Shown here: positions 1 to 8,178 of the stretch, in pieces
How positions within the stretch are numbered: position 1 is the first letter of the stretch
Layout of the letters: each line of letters begins with the position of its first letter
NCBI GenBank assembly: GCA_045648445.1
Contig: JAZRNY010000016.1
Span: forward strand, 1-64,000
Reading direction: 5' to 3'
Origin: SIG607 sp045648445
GTDB taxonomy: Bacteria; Bacillota; Clostridia; Oscillospirales; Acutalibacteraceae
DNA length: 64,000 bases
Notes under the pieces: generated by a model
Databases searched by the model: none
The model's input: only the letters and a program-made list of their open reading frames with translations
What the model was told of the DNA's origin: nothing
Translations under genes and position numbers: made by a program

Positions 1-1
1 T

Positions 2-289
2 AAAGCATCAACAAAATGGCACTTCATTTTACTGGGGCAAGATTTCGACTCATATGTTGATATGAAATTGAAGAACAGAACTGATGGAGTCGGTAACCTT
101 TACAATTCGGAAGATGGAAGTGTTGCTATATCGGTATTAAAATGGTCTTCTATTATTCAAGACAATAAGTTCAAATATGAGTTTTTGCGCAACAAATTAA
201 ATTATAAGTTAAGTAGTGATCCTGATTTTGCGATGGATTATTTGTTAACAAAACATGCAGAACTCTTTTCTGCTGATAAGAAAAAGTAA
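2..289 (+). CDS. C-terminal end of a protein cut by the window edge, possibly an Hsp90/MutL-type ATPase
   Basis: The reading frame is open from base 2 and stops at 287-289, so only the last 95 residues or so are present; the ATG at 62 is internal to this frame. The visible part contains KWHFILLGQDFD and a Lys-rich tail ending SADKKK. It reminds me of the C-terminal end of large Hsp90-like (HATPase) proteins found in bacterial accessory islands, but no ATPase motif lies inside the window, so that assignment is a weak inference. It is followed 22 bases later by a small Cys-rich protein gene, which suggests one operon. Base composition is AT-rich like the rest of 1-2487. Confidence 0.55.
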   Translation, partial: KASTKWHFILLGQDFDSYVDMKLKNRTDGVGNLYNSEDGSVAISVLKWSSIIQDNKFKYEFLRNKLNYKLSSDPDFAMDYLLTKHAELFSADKKK

Positions 290-311
290 CACTAGAAGTG
301 GGTGAAAATAT

Positions 312-854
312 TTGAGATGGAATAAAGCCAACATCCCACATAAAGGATGGGAATATATAGGCATGGAAGATTTGGGAGAAGATGTATATCCTGGTGAACC
401 AATTCCTTACGAACAATGCGAAATGTGTGGGAAAGAAAAAATTCGATATGTTCACTTACTAAGGCACCCTGATTATAATGGTGAAATTAGGGTGGGCTGT
501 GATTGCGCTTCAAAGATGCTGTGCGATTATGTGACACCGCAAGAAAGAGAACGGAATCTGAAGAATCGCATTAATCGTAGAAGAAATTTTATGAAACAGG
601 AATGGTACCGCAAGCCAGATACCGGAAACTACACCCTCCGCTACAAAGGTGATCAAATTACTATTGTGAGAAGTAAGTATGGCCCAGGATGGGGAGTTGT
701 TTTTAAGGGCGAATGGCAATGGGAATATCATGGCAGAAAAATCACCGATTTTGACACAGCAAAAACAGTTGCTTTTAACCTTTTTGATGAATTAAATGAG
801 TCTTATCATCAAGAGCAGCCTTATTGGGATGGTGATAGATGGATCTATTTTTAA
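312..854 (+). CDS. Conserved hypothetical protein with Cys metal-binding motif
   Basis: 180 residues from a TTG start at 312; GGGTG at 300-304 is a suitable ribosome binding site and no better ATG lies near. The N-terminal half has a CEMCGKE knuckle followed about 30 residues later by GCDCA, together a likely four-Cys zinc site. Next comes a basic stretch (KNRINRRRNFMKQEW) and a beta-rich C-terminal part with repeated Trp/Gly. I recognise this as a widespread uncharacterised protein type of Firmicutes and enteric bacteria, but know no function for it. It sits between an ATPase-like C-terminus and a DUF2971 gene on an apparent accessory island. Zinc binding and nucleic-acid contact are inferences from the Cys and Arg/Lys content. 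Confidence 0.75.
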   Translation: MRWNKANIPHKGWEYIGMEDLGEDVYPGEPIPYEQCEMCGKEKIRYVHLLRHPDYNGEIRVGCDCASKMLCDYVTPQERERNLKNRINRRRNFMKQEWYRKPDTGNYTLRYKGDQITIVRSKYGPGWGVVFKGEWQWEYHGRKITDFDTAKTVAFNLFDELNESYHQEQPYWDGDRWIYF

Positions 855-929
855 TAAATGGATTAGTCTGCAGAAGTCTGTGATTTGAGCGAAAACAAAA
901 TATGACTTTGAATAGAAATGAGGTGCAAA

Positions 930-1769
930 ATGCTTTTATATCATTATTGTGGATGGGATAAATTCAAATCCATTGTGCATTCCAAATCGTTATGGTTATC
1001 ACAAATAGTGAGGTCTAATGATACGGAAGAAATAAATAGAACACTAAGAGTAATATGGGAAAGAATTAGGCCGGATATTGAAAATGGTATTCGTGGGTGC
1101 GAAAAAGCGGAAAATGCTCTGCGTATGCTAGATAAGCAAATGCAATTAGAAGAGTATGTATCTTTAGAAGGCGATGAAACACCATACGGCGTATGCTTAA
1201 GTGTGAATAAGGACTTAGCTCAAAACTGGAATGAATATGGTGATATGAGTCGTGGTGTAGCAATAGGTTTTTCCGAAGAACTTTTATCAGGAATACAGCA
1301 CGATATGCCACATCCTAGCGCGGATTTTAACAACTCAATTGGTTGGAATCAGGTGTATTATGACAGTGAGGAGCTATCAAGACAATTCGTTCCGCTTTTT
1401 GTTGATGTTCTCAGAAACTCACCTTTGGGTTGGCTTACGGTACGAACAACGTTAAAGCATTATTCGGCATTTATAAAAAATCCAACTTTCAAAGATGAGA
1501 GAGAGGTTCGTATAGTTTATTATCCAAGCAAAAATCATGCTCCATCTTCGGATTTAGATTTTTCAGGGTTGGAAATGGAACCGATACCTCATTGTACATT
1601 GCCGTGGTTGAGGACGAACGATGTATGTGCACTAAAAGAAATAATTATTGGAACAAACTGTTCTTACACTGAAGAAGATATAAGAAATCTATTGGTACAG
1701 AACGGAATTAATAATAACATTTCAATAATCAAATCAGAATACTCATATAGAATTTCCATGAATAGATAA
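930..1769 (+). CDS. DUF2971 family protein
   Basis: About 279 residues. The start at ATG 930 is preferred over ATG 918 because GAGGTG at 920-925 precedes it. The N-terminus YHYCGWDKFKSIV with LWLSQIVRSND, the central LSVNKDLAQNWNEYGD and the later DEREVRIVYYP are the three conserved blocks I associate with DUF2971, a family often met in mobile and defence-related islands. The conserved Arg, Asp and Trp clusters suggest an enzyme, but no activity is established to my knowledge. It ends just before a clear terminator and is the last gene of the left-edge group. A defence role is only inferred from context. Confidence 0.75.
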   Translation: MLLYHYCGWDKFKSIVHSKSLWLSQIVRSNDTEEINRTLRVIWERIRPDIENGIRGCEKAENALRMLDKQMQLEEYVSLEGDETPYGVCLSVNKDLAQNWNEYGDMSRGVAIGFSEELLSGIQHDMPHPSADFNNSIGWNQVYYDSEELSRQFVPLFVDVLRNSPLGWLTVRTTLKHYSAFIKNPTFKDEREVRIVYYPSKNHAPSSDLDFSGLEMEPIPHCTLPWLRTNDVCALKEIIIGTNCSYTEEDIRNLLVQNGINNNISIIKSEYSYRISMNR

Positions 1770-1778
1770 TTAAGAGAA

Positions 1779-1812
1779 AAAGCGTCGCAGAAATGCGGCG
1801 CTTTGATTTTTG
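1779..1812 (+). terminator. Rho-independent terminator after the DUF2971 gene
   Basis: An 11-bp stem, AAAGCGTCGCA at 1779-1789 with TGCGGCGCTTT at 1794-1804 (one G-U pair) and a GAAA loop, is followed by a T-rich run. It lies 9 bases after the stop codon. Confidence 0.85.
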
Positions 1813-1860
1813 AGGAATCTATTTAATATGTAATTTTTGTTTTGTTTCATATTACTTTTC

Positions 1861-1960
1861 TTGTTTCATTGGGGTTGAACAAATTACGATGAAACAATGA
1901 GCGGTGTCTTCAGTCATATAAATGGCAGTAAATTGGCACAAAATTGGCAGAGTTTTGCCG
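1861..1960. repeat. Inverted repeat plus 11-bp phased TGGCA direct repeats
   Basis: TTGTTTCAT (1861-1869) and ATGAAACAA (1889-1897) form an inverted repeat. Then TGGCA recurs at 1923, 1934 and 1945, exactly 11 bases apart, and the complementary TGCCG starts at 1956, keeping the 11-base phase. One-turn spacing suits cooperative protein binding (regulator or recombinase arm sites). The remainder of 1813-2097 shows no gene that I can support. Confidence 0.45.
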
Positions 1961-2097
1961 ATGACATTGGGATATGAATCATATATAATTGTTATTGTGA
2001 GAAAATATAATTAAAGAAAATTTTTGAGATTTGCCATATTTTCGATTTTTTATACGTGTTTAGATTATGAAGGGACAAATAAAGGCAGGGATATAGA

Positions 2098-2487
2098 ATG
2101 TTCAAAACAAAATATTATGATTTTTCAGGAAGAGAGGGTCAAAGAATTAAAGAGGATTTGAAGATGTTTGGATTACATCATGCAACGATTTCTAATTTAC
2201 CGGCGGATTTTTTTAGAATGAGCAAAAGTCAGTTAGAGAAGCTTTCAGAAAAAGCATCAGATGCATTTATTTCTGAAATGTATGATATTCCGCAATACCA
2301 AGTAGAAAAGCGACGGGGTGATTTTGGCATTACTCAATTGATGCATACTTTGAACCGAATGGAACGTGAAGAAGAGACTGCTCAAGTCTTTAAAGAAATC
2401 CTGAGAATCGTGTCAAATGAGTATAATAATGGCAATATTCCACATACTAACTCCACACCATTAAATAGTGAAAAGGAGTTTTTATAT
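2098..2487 (+). other. Open frame that continues in phase into spoVT
   Basis: From ATG 2098 a frame runs without a stop through 130 codons and joins spoVT at 2488, giving a possible 308-residue product. The 130 residues look like real protein: amphipathic, with an HTH-like piece ISEMYDIPQYQVEKR and a long acidic-basic helix. A modest AGGCAGGG site precedes ATG 2098. Composition matches the AT-rich island rather than the core genes. The simplest reading is an island-encoded gene whose 3' end was fused in frame to the 5' region of spoVT when the island inserted. Whether a fusion protein, separate SpoVT or both are made cannot be told. Confidence 0.45.
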
Positions 2488-3024
2488 ATGAAAGCCACAG
2501 GAATAGTTAGAAGAATCGACGACCTTGGTCGTGTAGTTATCCCCAAAGAAATCAGAAGAACGATGAGAATTCGTGAAGGAGACCCATTGGAAATATTTAC
2601 CGGTGCGGGTGGGGAGGTTATCTTTAAGAAGTATTCGCCGGTTGGGGAACTTGGGGAGTTTGCCGAAAGTTACGCGCAGGCGCTTGTGCGTTGTTCGTCG
2701 TTGCCCGTTTTGATTTGCGACAGAGATTCCTGCGTGGCGGCGGCGGGTATTCCCAAAAAGGACGTTTTCGAAAAGACCCTTTCCCCTACCGTTGAGGAGT
2801 TTATGGAAGAACGCAGAGAGTATCTGGTAAGCGGTGATAAAAAAGACTCTGCTCTTGACGGAACAGCCTACACCGTTGCCTTTGCCTGTCCCATAATAAC
2901 AGCCGGTGATTTAGCAGGATGCGTTATGCTGATTAACGACGGCGACTCAAAAACACCCACCGACAGCGATAAAAATTTAGTACGTGTTGCCGCGCAGTTT
3001 TTGGGCAAGCAGATGGAAGAATAA
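2488..3024 (+). CDS. spoVT: SpoVT/AbrB-family transition-state and sporulation regulator
   Basis: 178 residues, the usual SpoVT length, starting at ATG 2488 with AAAAGGAG at 2471-2478. The N-terminal swapped-hairpin AbrB DNA-binding domain is seen as ATGIVRRIDDLGRVVIPKEI with IREGDPLEIF, and the rest is a GAF-like sensing domain. In Bacillus SpoVT controls sigma-G genes in the forespore; here it suggests a spore-forming or formerly spore-forming lineage. Composition changes from island-like to core-like within the first part of this gene. The frame is open upstream to 2098, so a longer fused protein is possible, but the strong ribosome binding site favours 2488 as the main start. Confidence 0.9.
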   Translation: MKATGIVRRIDDLGRVVIPKEIRRTMRIREGDPLEIFTGAGGEVIFKKYSPVGELGEFAESYAQALVRCSSLPVLICDRDSCVAAAGIPKKDVFEKTLSPTVEEFMEERREYLVSGDKKDSALDGTAYTVAFACPIITAGDLAGCVMLINDGDSKTPTDSDKNLVRVAAQFLGKQMEE

Positions 3025-3031
3025 AAAATAC

Positions 3032-3060
3032 TTGATTTTTTTATAAAAAGGTGTTATACT
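3032..3060 (+). promoter_or_regulatory. Sigma-A promoter of the rimP-nusA-infB operon
   Basis: TTGATT at 3032-3037 and TATACT at 3055-3060 are separated by 17 bases. It begins 7 bases after the spoVT stop codon and precedes the whole translation-factor operon. Confidence 0.8.
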
Positions 3061-3085
3061 ACTGATAGTTGGATAAAGGAACGTT

Positions 3086-3117
3086 AAGTGAGCGGATAAA
3101 ACCGCTCACTTTTCTTT
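3086..3117 (+). terminator. Leader hairpin with U-tract upstream of rimP (attenuator candidate)
   Basis: A perfect 10-bp stem, AAGTGAGCGG at 3086-3095 with CCGCTCACTT at 3102-3111 and a 6-base loop, followed by TTCTTT. It lies 26 bases after the -10 box and before rimP, so it cannot serve spoVT alone; it would interrupt transcripts from the operon promoter. Attenuation of a NusA-encoding operon is an inference. Confidence 0.7.
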
Positions 3118-3141
3118 CGCAAATTTTAAGGAGTGATAAAT

Positions 3142-3594
3142 TTGGCTAACATAGCAGAAACAGTAACGGCTCTTATAAAAGATACTGTTGCAGCGCAGGG
3201 CGTATCTTTATGGGACGTACGCTTCGTTAAGGAAGGCGCAGACTGGTTTTTACGCATCTTTATCGATAAGGAAGACGGCGTATCTATCGACGACTGCGTA
3301 AACGTATCCCACGCAATTGACCCTATTATTGACGAGGCTGACCCGATTGACCGTTCCTACTGTATGGAGGTTTCCTCACCGGGACTTGAACGCGAACTCA
3401 CAAAGCCTGAGCATTTCGTTAAAATGCAGGGCAGAGAAATCAAAGTAAAGCTTTATAAAGCCTTGGACGGCTCTAAAGAAATTAAAGGAACCCTTGTTTC
3501 CTTTGATGCTAATCTTGTAATCAAAACCGAAGACGGCGAAAAAGAAATAGAAAAAAGTGCCGTTGCAAAGGTTTATTTATTTGAAGAAATATAA
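3142..3594 (+). CDS. rimP: Ribosome maturation factor RimP
   Basis: 150 residues. AAGGAG at 3128-3133 points to the TTG at 3142; the GTG at 3133 overlaps the site and is unlikely. RimP has an N-terminal alpha/beta domain (LWDVRFVKEGADWFLRIFID, then SIDDCVNVSHAIDP) and a C-terminal SH3-like domain (GREIKVKLYK ... GTLVSFD), both visible. It helps 30S subunit maturation by assisting assembly around uS12. It is the first gene of the nusA-infB operon and ends 17 bases before nusA, the usual bacterial order. Confidence 0.95.
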   Translation: MANIAETVTALIKDTVAAQGVSLWDVRFVKEGADWFLRIFIDKEDGVSIDDCVNVSHAIDPIIDEADPIDRSYCMEVSSPGLERELTKPEHFVKMQGREIKVKLYKALDGSKEIKGTLVSFDANLVIKTEDGEKEIEKSAVAKVYLFEEI

Positions 3595-3611
3595 CGGAGG
3601 TATAATGGAAA

Positions 3612-4706
3612 ATGGCTAGAAAAACTGTAAAGAAAAAGGAAAACGATTATTCGGAATTTTTCGCAGCTCTTGCTGCTATGGAGGAAGAGAAAGGTATTCC
3701 TCAGCAGTTTATTGCTGAAAAAATCGCAGAGGCTATCGTTGTAGCTTCCCGTAAGGATTACGGCGGAAACGACGTTGTAAAATGCACTATCGACCCCGAA
3801 AACAAGATTTTCACCGTAGTTGCAAGAAAAGAAGTTGTAGAGGAAATAGAAAATCCCTATACCCAGATGTTAGTGGCAGATGCCGTAAAGCTTGACCCCA
3901 ACGCGAAGATTCAGGGCTTTGTTGACATTCCTCTTGACCCTGCTAAGTTCGGCAGAGTTGTTGCCCAGAATTCCAGAAACAACTTCCATCAGGGCGTAAG
4001 AGACGTTGAACGCGGTCAGACCCTTGCTCAGTTCCAGAGCAAAACAAAGGAAATCGTTACCGCTTCCGTTCAGAGAATCGACCCCAAGACCGGCAACGCT
4101 ACCATTCTTATCGGTCACGCAGAAGCAACCCTCCCCAAAACCGAACAGGTACCCGACGAGGTTATTAAGGAAGGCGACCACATCAAAGTATATATTGTTG
4201 ACGTAAAAGAAACCGAAAGAGGTCCCCGTGTAATGCTTTCACGTACCCACGCCGACCTTGTTAAGCGTCTTTTCGAGGCTGAAGTTCCCGAAATTTTCGA
4301 CGGCACTATTCAGGTTAAATCCATTTCACGTCAGGCAGGCAGCCGTACCAAAATCGCCGTTTACAGTTCTAACAGCGAAATTGATCCTATCGGCGCTTGT
4401 ATCGGACCTCACGGTTCACGTGTAAACAAAATAGTTGAAGAATTAGCAGGCGAAAAAATCGACATCGTTAAATACAGCGACGATCCCGCTGCATTTATCA
4501 GCGAAGCCCTCTCCCCTGCCAAAGTTCTCACCTGTGAAATTATTTCAGAAGATCCCAAGGCTTGCAGAGTTACCGTTCCCGATTCTCAGTTATCCCTTGC
4601 AATCGGTAACAAGGGTCAGAACGTTCGTCTTGCCGCCAGACTTACCGGTTGGAAGATTGATATTCATCCCGAAAGCGGATTTTATGAAGGCGCATCCGAG
4701 GAATAA
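3612..4706 (+). CDS. nusA: Transcription termination/antitermination factor NusA
   Basis: 364 residues with the Firmicute layout: N-terminal RNA-polymerase-binding domain, S1 domain (about residues 130-200), then two KH domains with GPHGSRVNKI and IGNKGQNVRLA as the two GxxG loops. There are no C-terminal acidic repeats of the enterobacterial type. NusA promotes pausing and hairpin termination. GGAGG at 3596-3600 is 11 bases before ATG 3612. A nearer ATG at 3605, out of frame, gives a four-codon mini-ORF (MENG, stop at 3617) that overlaps the nusA start codon. Part of the rimP-ribF operon. Confidence 0.96.
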   Translation: MARKTVKKKENDYSEFFAALAAMEEEKGIPQQFIAEKIAEAIVVASRKDYGGNDVVKCTIDPENKIFTVVARKEVVEEIENPYTQMLVADAVKLDPNAKIQGFVDIPLDPAKFGRVVAQNSRNNFHQGVRDVERGQTLAQFQSKTKEIVTASVQRIDPKTGNATILIGHAEATLPKTEQVPDEVIKEGDHIKVYIVDVKETERGPRVMLSRTHADLVKRLFEAEVPEIFDGTIQVKSISRQAGSRTKIAVYSSNSEIDPIGACIGPHGSRVNKIVEELAGEKIDIVKYSDDPAAFISEALSPAKVLTCEIISEDPKACRVTVPDSQLSLAIGNKGQNVRLAARLTGWKIDIHPESGFYEGASEE

Positions 4707-4709
4707 AAT

Positions 4710-4976
4710 ATGGTTAAGAAAATACCTCTTCGCCAGTGCACCGGATGTATGGAAAGAAAGGCTAAGAACGAGCTTATCCGCGTAGTTCGTACCCCTGAAA
4801 ACGACATAGCGCTTGATTTTTCGGGCAAAATGAACGGACGAGGCGCATATATTTGTAAAAACAGTGAATGTCTTAGTCTTGCAGTTAAAAAGAAACGTCT
4901 TGAAAATGCCTTCGGCGTAGCTATTCCCGAAGAACTTTTTGAAAGACTTAAAAAGGAGTTAACTTCCGGTGAATGA
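4710..4976 (+). CDS. ylxR: YlxR family RNA-binding protein (RNase P modulator)
   Basis: 88 residues, beginning 3 bases after nusA. The basic N-terminus with RQCTGCMERK and the later NGRGAYICKN are the DUF448/YlxR signatures. In Bacillus subtilis this protein (RnpM) binds RNase P RNA and tunes its activity. The position between nusA and the L7Ae-like gene is the typical one in Firmicutes. The last codons overlap the next gene by 8 bases, so translation is probably coupled. Confidence 0.93.
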   Translation: MVKKIPLRQCTGCMERKAKNELIRVVRTPENDIALDFSGKMNGRGAYICKNSECLSLAVKKKRLENAFGVAIPEELFERLKKELTSGE

Positions 4977-5274
4977 TAAAATACTAACTTTACTTGGTTT
5001 TGCCAGTAAATCGGGCAACCTGTCTTTTGGGGCTGACAGCGTAAAAGAAAGCCTTAAAAGAAGTAAAGCAAAACTTGTTATTATTGCAAGTGACATTTCG
5101 GACAAATCAAGTAAAGAAATACACTTTTTTTCCGACAAAGAAAATGTACCCGTTATAAACGCAGAGTATACTATTGAAACTCTTTCACACGCTACGGGTA
5201 AAAAGGGCGGAATTATAAGCGTAAACGAAAAAGGATTTGCCGATGCTATCAAAGGAGGAAATGCCAATGGCTAA
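4969..5274 (+). CDS. ylxQ: L7Ae/L30e/S12e/Gadd45 family RNA-binding protein YlxQ
   Basis: 101 residues from GTG 4969, with AAGGAG at 4953-4958. Family features are LLGFASKSGNLSFG near the N-terminus, KLVIIASDISDK in the middle and the late GFADAI helix. Members bind kink-turn RNA; the precise target of YlxQ is not settled. It overlaps ylxR by 8 bases and infB by 8 bases, so all three are likely translationally linked. Confidence 0.92.
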   Translation: MNDKILTLLGFASKSGNLSFGADSVKESLKRSKAKLVIIASDISDKSSKEIHFFSDKENVPVINAEYTIETLSHATGKKGGIISVNEKGFADAIKGGNANG

Positions 5275-7810
5275 AATAAAAATCAGCGATTTAGCAAAAG
5301 ACCTTAACATGACTTCTAAAGAACTTGTTGCTTTTATCGAAACTGCTTTAGGCAATGAAAAAAAGAGTGCAGGCAGTGTTGATGAAACTGAATTTGGTAT
5401 TATTATAGAAAAACTTACCAAGAAAAAGTCGGTTAAGAACTTTGATGAATACTTTGCTACAGGCGCAGCGCAAAGCGAAAAGAAGGCTGCAGAACGTCAG
5501 GCAGTAAAGGACAAAAAACTTGCCGACCAAATGGCTATTCTTGAACAATTAAGGGCGGCTCAGGCAGCACAATCTTCCCCCAAAGCAGAAGAAAAACCTG
5601 CAGTTAAAAAGGAAGAAAAGAAACCCGAAATTAAAAATTCTGAGGTTAAAAAGGAAGAAGTTAAAAAGCCTGAAGTTAAGAAAGAAGAACCCAAAAAGGC
5701 TGAACCTAAGAAGGCTGAAAAGAAAGCAGCGCCCGTAAAAGAAGAGCCCGAAAAGAAAGAATTTAAACCTTCTGATCCTAATCCTTTTAAAAAGAAAGAA
5801 AAGAAGGACAATGCAGGTGCGGCTCCAAACAGAGGCCCTGCCGAAATTCGTCGTGTTGATACCCGTACCAATACCATTGATATGGAAAAATACAACGAAA
5901 AATATGAAAATATTGCTCCTGCAAACTCTATGAAGGATAACTTCTCCAAAAAACAGAAAATCCGTCAGAAATCGCAGGATTATAAGCGTCCTCAAAGCGC
6001 AAAAAGAGAAACCGAAGCAGATAAACTTCGTCGTTTACAACTTGAAAAAATCAAGAAAACTCCTATACTTGTTACCGTTGCCGATGAAATCACCGTAGGC
6101 GAACTTGCAGAAAAATTAAAGAAAACTGCCGCCGAAGTTATTAAAAATCTTATGAAACTCGGTATGATGGCAACCGTAAATCAGGTTATTGACTATGATA
6201 CTGCTGAAATCGTTGTTACCGAAATGGGTGGCAGAATTGAAAAGCAGGTAGTTGTTACCATTGAAGACAGAATTATCGACGTTACCGAAGATACCGAAGA
6301 TACCTTAAAGAAAAGAGATCCCGTTATCGTTGTTATGGGTCACGTTGACCACGGTAAAACCTCTATTCTTGACGCTATCAGAAAATCCAGTGTTGCTTCG
6401 GGTGAAGCAGGCGGTATTACTCAGCACATTGGTGCTTACAGAGTAAACTACGAAGGCAACGATATTACCTTCCTTGATACTCCCGGACACGCCGCTTTTA
6501 CCGCTATGCGTTTAAGAGGCGCTATGGCTACCGATATTGCCGTACTTGTTGTTGCGGCTGACGACGGTATTATGCCTCAGACCATAGAAGCAATTAACCA
6601 TGCAAAAGCCGCAGGCGTTCAGATTATTGTTGCTATTAACAAAATGGATAAACCCGAGGCTAATCCCGACAGAATTTTACAGCAACTTACCGAACACGAA
6701 CTTGTTCCTGAAAAATGGGGCGGTGACGTTATTTGTGTTCCCGTATCTGCTAAAACAGGCGACGGAATCGATACTCTTCTTGAGAACATTCTTCTTGTTG
6801 CCGAAATGCTCGAACTTAAAGCCAACCCCGACAGAAAAGCAAAGGGTATTGTTATTGAAGCGCGTCTTGACAAGGGTCGCGGTCCTGTTGCTACCCTTCT
6901 CGTTCAGGCAGGTACTTTACGTACCGGTGACATTCTTGTTGCAGGTACTACCGTTGGTAGAGTTCGTACTATGACAAACGAAAACGGCAAGACCTTAAAA
7001 GAAGCAGGACCCAGTGTACCTGTTGAAATTACAGGTCTTACCGAAACACCAAGCGCAGGTGATTCTTTTGACGCAGTTAGCGATGAAAGACTTGCCAGAG
7101 AACTTGTTGAACAGCGTAAAAACAAAATTAAAGAAGAAGAATTCAATGCCGCTACCAAGGTTACTCTCGATAACCTCTTTGGCAAATTAAGCGAGGGCGA
7201 TATGAAAGAACTCGGCGTTATTATTAAAGCCGACGTTCAAGGCTCGGTTGAAGCTGTTAAAGATTCTCTTGTTAAACTTTCTAACGATGAAGTACGCGTA
7301 AAGGTTCTTCACGGCGGTGTTGGCGCCATTAACGAATCTGACGTTGTACTTGCCGGTACCGGCAATGCAATTATAGTAGGCTTTAACGTTCGTCCCGATG
7401 CAGTTGCAAAAGAACTTGCCGAAAGAGACGGTGTTGATATTCGTCTTTACAGAGTTATTTATGACTGTATTGATGAAATCGAAGCCGCTATGAAAGGTAT
7501 GCTTGCTCCCAAAACAAGAGAGGTTGTTATTGGTGACATTGAAGTTAGAGACACCTATAAGATTTCAAACGTAGGCACTATTGCAGGTTGTTACGTAACA
7601 AACGGCAGAGTAACCAGAAACGCATCTATCCGTGTTGTAAGAGACGGTATTGTTGTAGCAGAAGATGCCATTGCTTCGCTCAGACGTTTCAAGGATGACG
7701 TAAAAGAGGTTGCTCAGGGTTACGAATGCGGTATAAGCCTTGAAAAATTCTCGGATATTAAGATTGGCGACGTATTTGAAGCCTATATTATTGAGGAGTA
7801 CAGAGATTAA
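5267..7810 (+). CDS. infB: Translation initiation factor IF-2
   Basis: 847 residues from ATG 5267, chosen because AGGAGG at 5253-5258 precedes it by 8 bases; the frame is open further upstream but inside ylxQ. Layout: an N-terminal IF2N subdomain (AKIKISDLAKDLNM), a long Lys/Glu/Pro linker around residues 105-185, a second IF2N (ITVGELAEKLKKTAAEV), then the GTPase with GHVDHGKT near residue 358, DTPGH near 404 and NKMD near 458, followed by domains II-IV. IF-2 places initiator tRNA on the 30S subunit and drives subunit joining. The linker is low-complexity and probably disordered. Stop and rbfA start share one base. Confidence 0.97.
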   Translation: MAKIKISDLAKDLNMTSKELVAFIETALGNEKKSAGSVDETEFGIIIEKLTKKKSVKNFDEYFATGAAQSEKKAAERQAVKDKKLADQMAILEQLRAAQAAQSSPKAEEKPAVKKEEKKPEIKNSEVKKEEVKKPEVKKEEPKKAEPKKAEKKAAPVKEEPEKKEFKPSDPNPFKKKEKKDNAGAAPNRGPAEIRRVDTRTNTIDMEKYNEKYENIAPANSMKDNFSKKQKIRQKSQDYKRPQSAKRETEADKLRRLQLEKIKKTPILVTVADEITVGELAEKLKKTAAEVIKNLMKLGMMATVNQVIDYDTAEIVVTEMGGRIEKQVVVTIEDRIIDVTEDTEDTLKKRDPVIVVMGHVDHGKTSILDAIRKSSVASGEAGGITQHIGAYRVNYEGNDITFLDTPGHAAFTAMRLRGAMATDIAVLVVAADDGIMPQTIEAINHAKAAGVQIIVAINKMDKPEANPDRILQQLTEHELVPEKWGGDVICVPVSAKTGDGIDTLLENILLVAEMLELKANPDRKAKGIVIEARLDKGRGPVATLLVQAGTLRTGDILVAGTTVGRVRTMTNENGKTLKEAGPSVPVEITGLTETPSAGDSFDAVSDERLARELVEQRKNKIKEEEFNAATKVTLDNLFGKLSEGDMKELGVIIKADVQGSVEAVKDSLVKLSNDEVRVKVLHGGVGAINESDVVLAGTGNAIIVGFNVRPDAVAKELAERDGVDIRLYRVIYDCIDEIEAAMKGMLAPKTREVVIGDIEVRDTYKISNVGTIAGCYVTNGRVTRNASIRVVRDGIVVAEDAIASLRRFKDDVKEVAQGYECGISLEKFSDIKIGDVFEAYIIEEYRD

Positions 7811-8178
7811 TGGCCAGTCATAAAATAGACCGTATAACCTCGGACGTACGCGTGGCAATGGCAGATATTCTGCGCGACGTTAAAGACCCCAGAGTCAGCA
7901 AAATGTTAAGCATTATAAAGGTACAGGTTACAAACGATTTATCCTATGCAACCTTTTACGTTAGCGCTATTGAGGGCAAAGAAATGACCGATTCGTCGGT
8001 AAAAGCCCTTAAAGGCGCTGCAGGTTATCTTCGCAGAGAACTGGGGCTAAGGGTAAAAATGCGTAAGGTACCTGAAGTACGCTTTGTTGCTGACGATTCT
8101 ATTGAATTCAGCGCTCATATTTCGTCTATAATCGATTCTTTCGGGGAGGGCGGTAACAGTGATGAAGAAAACAATTAA
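7810..8178 (+). CDS. rbfA: Ribosome-binding factor A
   Basis: 122 residues, a typical size. The start ATG overlaps the infB stop as TAATG. The KH-type fold signature is seen in RITSDVRVAMADILRDVKDP, VQVTNDLSYATFYVS and a basic YLRRELGLRVKMRKVPEV strand. RbfA binds the 30S subunit near the 16S 5' end and decoding region and is needed for late maturation. Its last 17 bases overlap the next gene, so translation is coupled. Confidence 0.95.
   Translation: MASHKIDRITSDVRVAMADILRDVKDPRVSKMLSIIKVQVTNDLSYATFYVSAIEGKEMTDSSVKALKGAAGYLRRELGLRVKMRKVPEVRFVADDSIEFSAHISSIIDSFGEGGNSDEENN

Noticed and set aside
1..2487. Integrase or attachment site at the island edge
   Set aside because: No recombinase gene is in the window and the other island end is outside it, so a direct-repeat attachment site cannot be shown.
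5549..5995. Long reverse-strand frames under infB, rich in Phe and Ser
   Set aside because: They are the complement of the Lys/Glu-rich IF-2 linker, with no ribosome site or own promoter.
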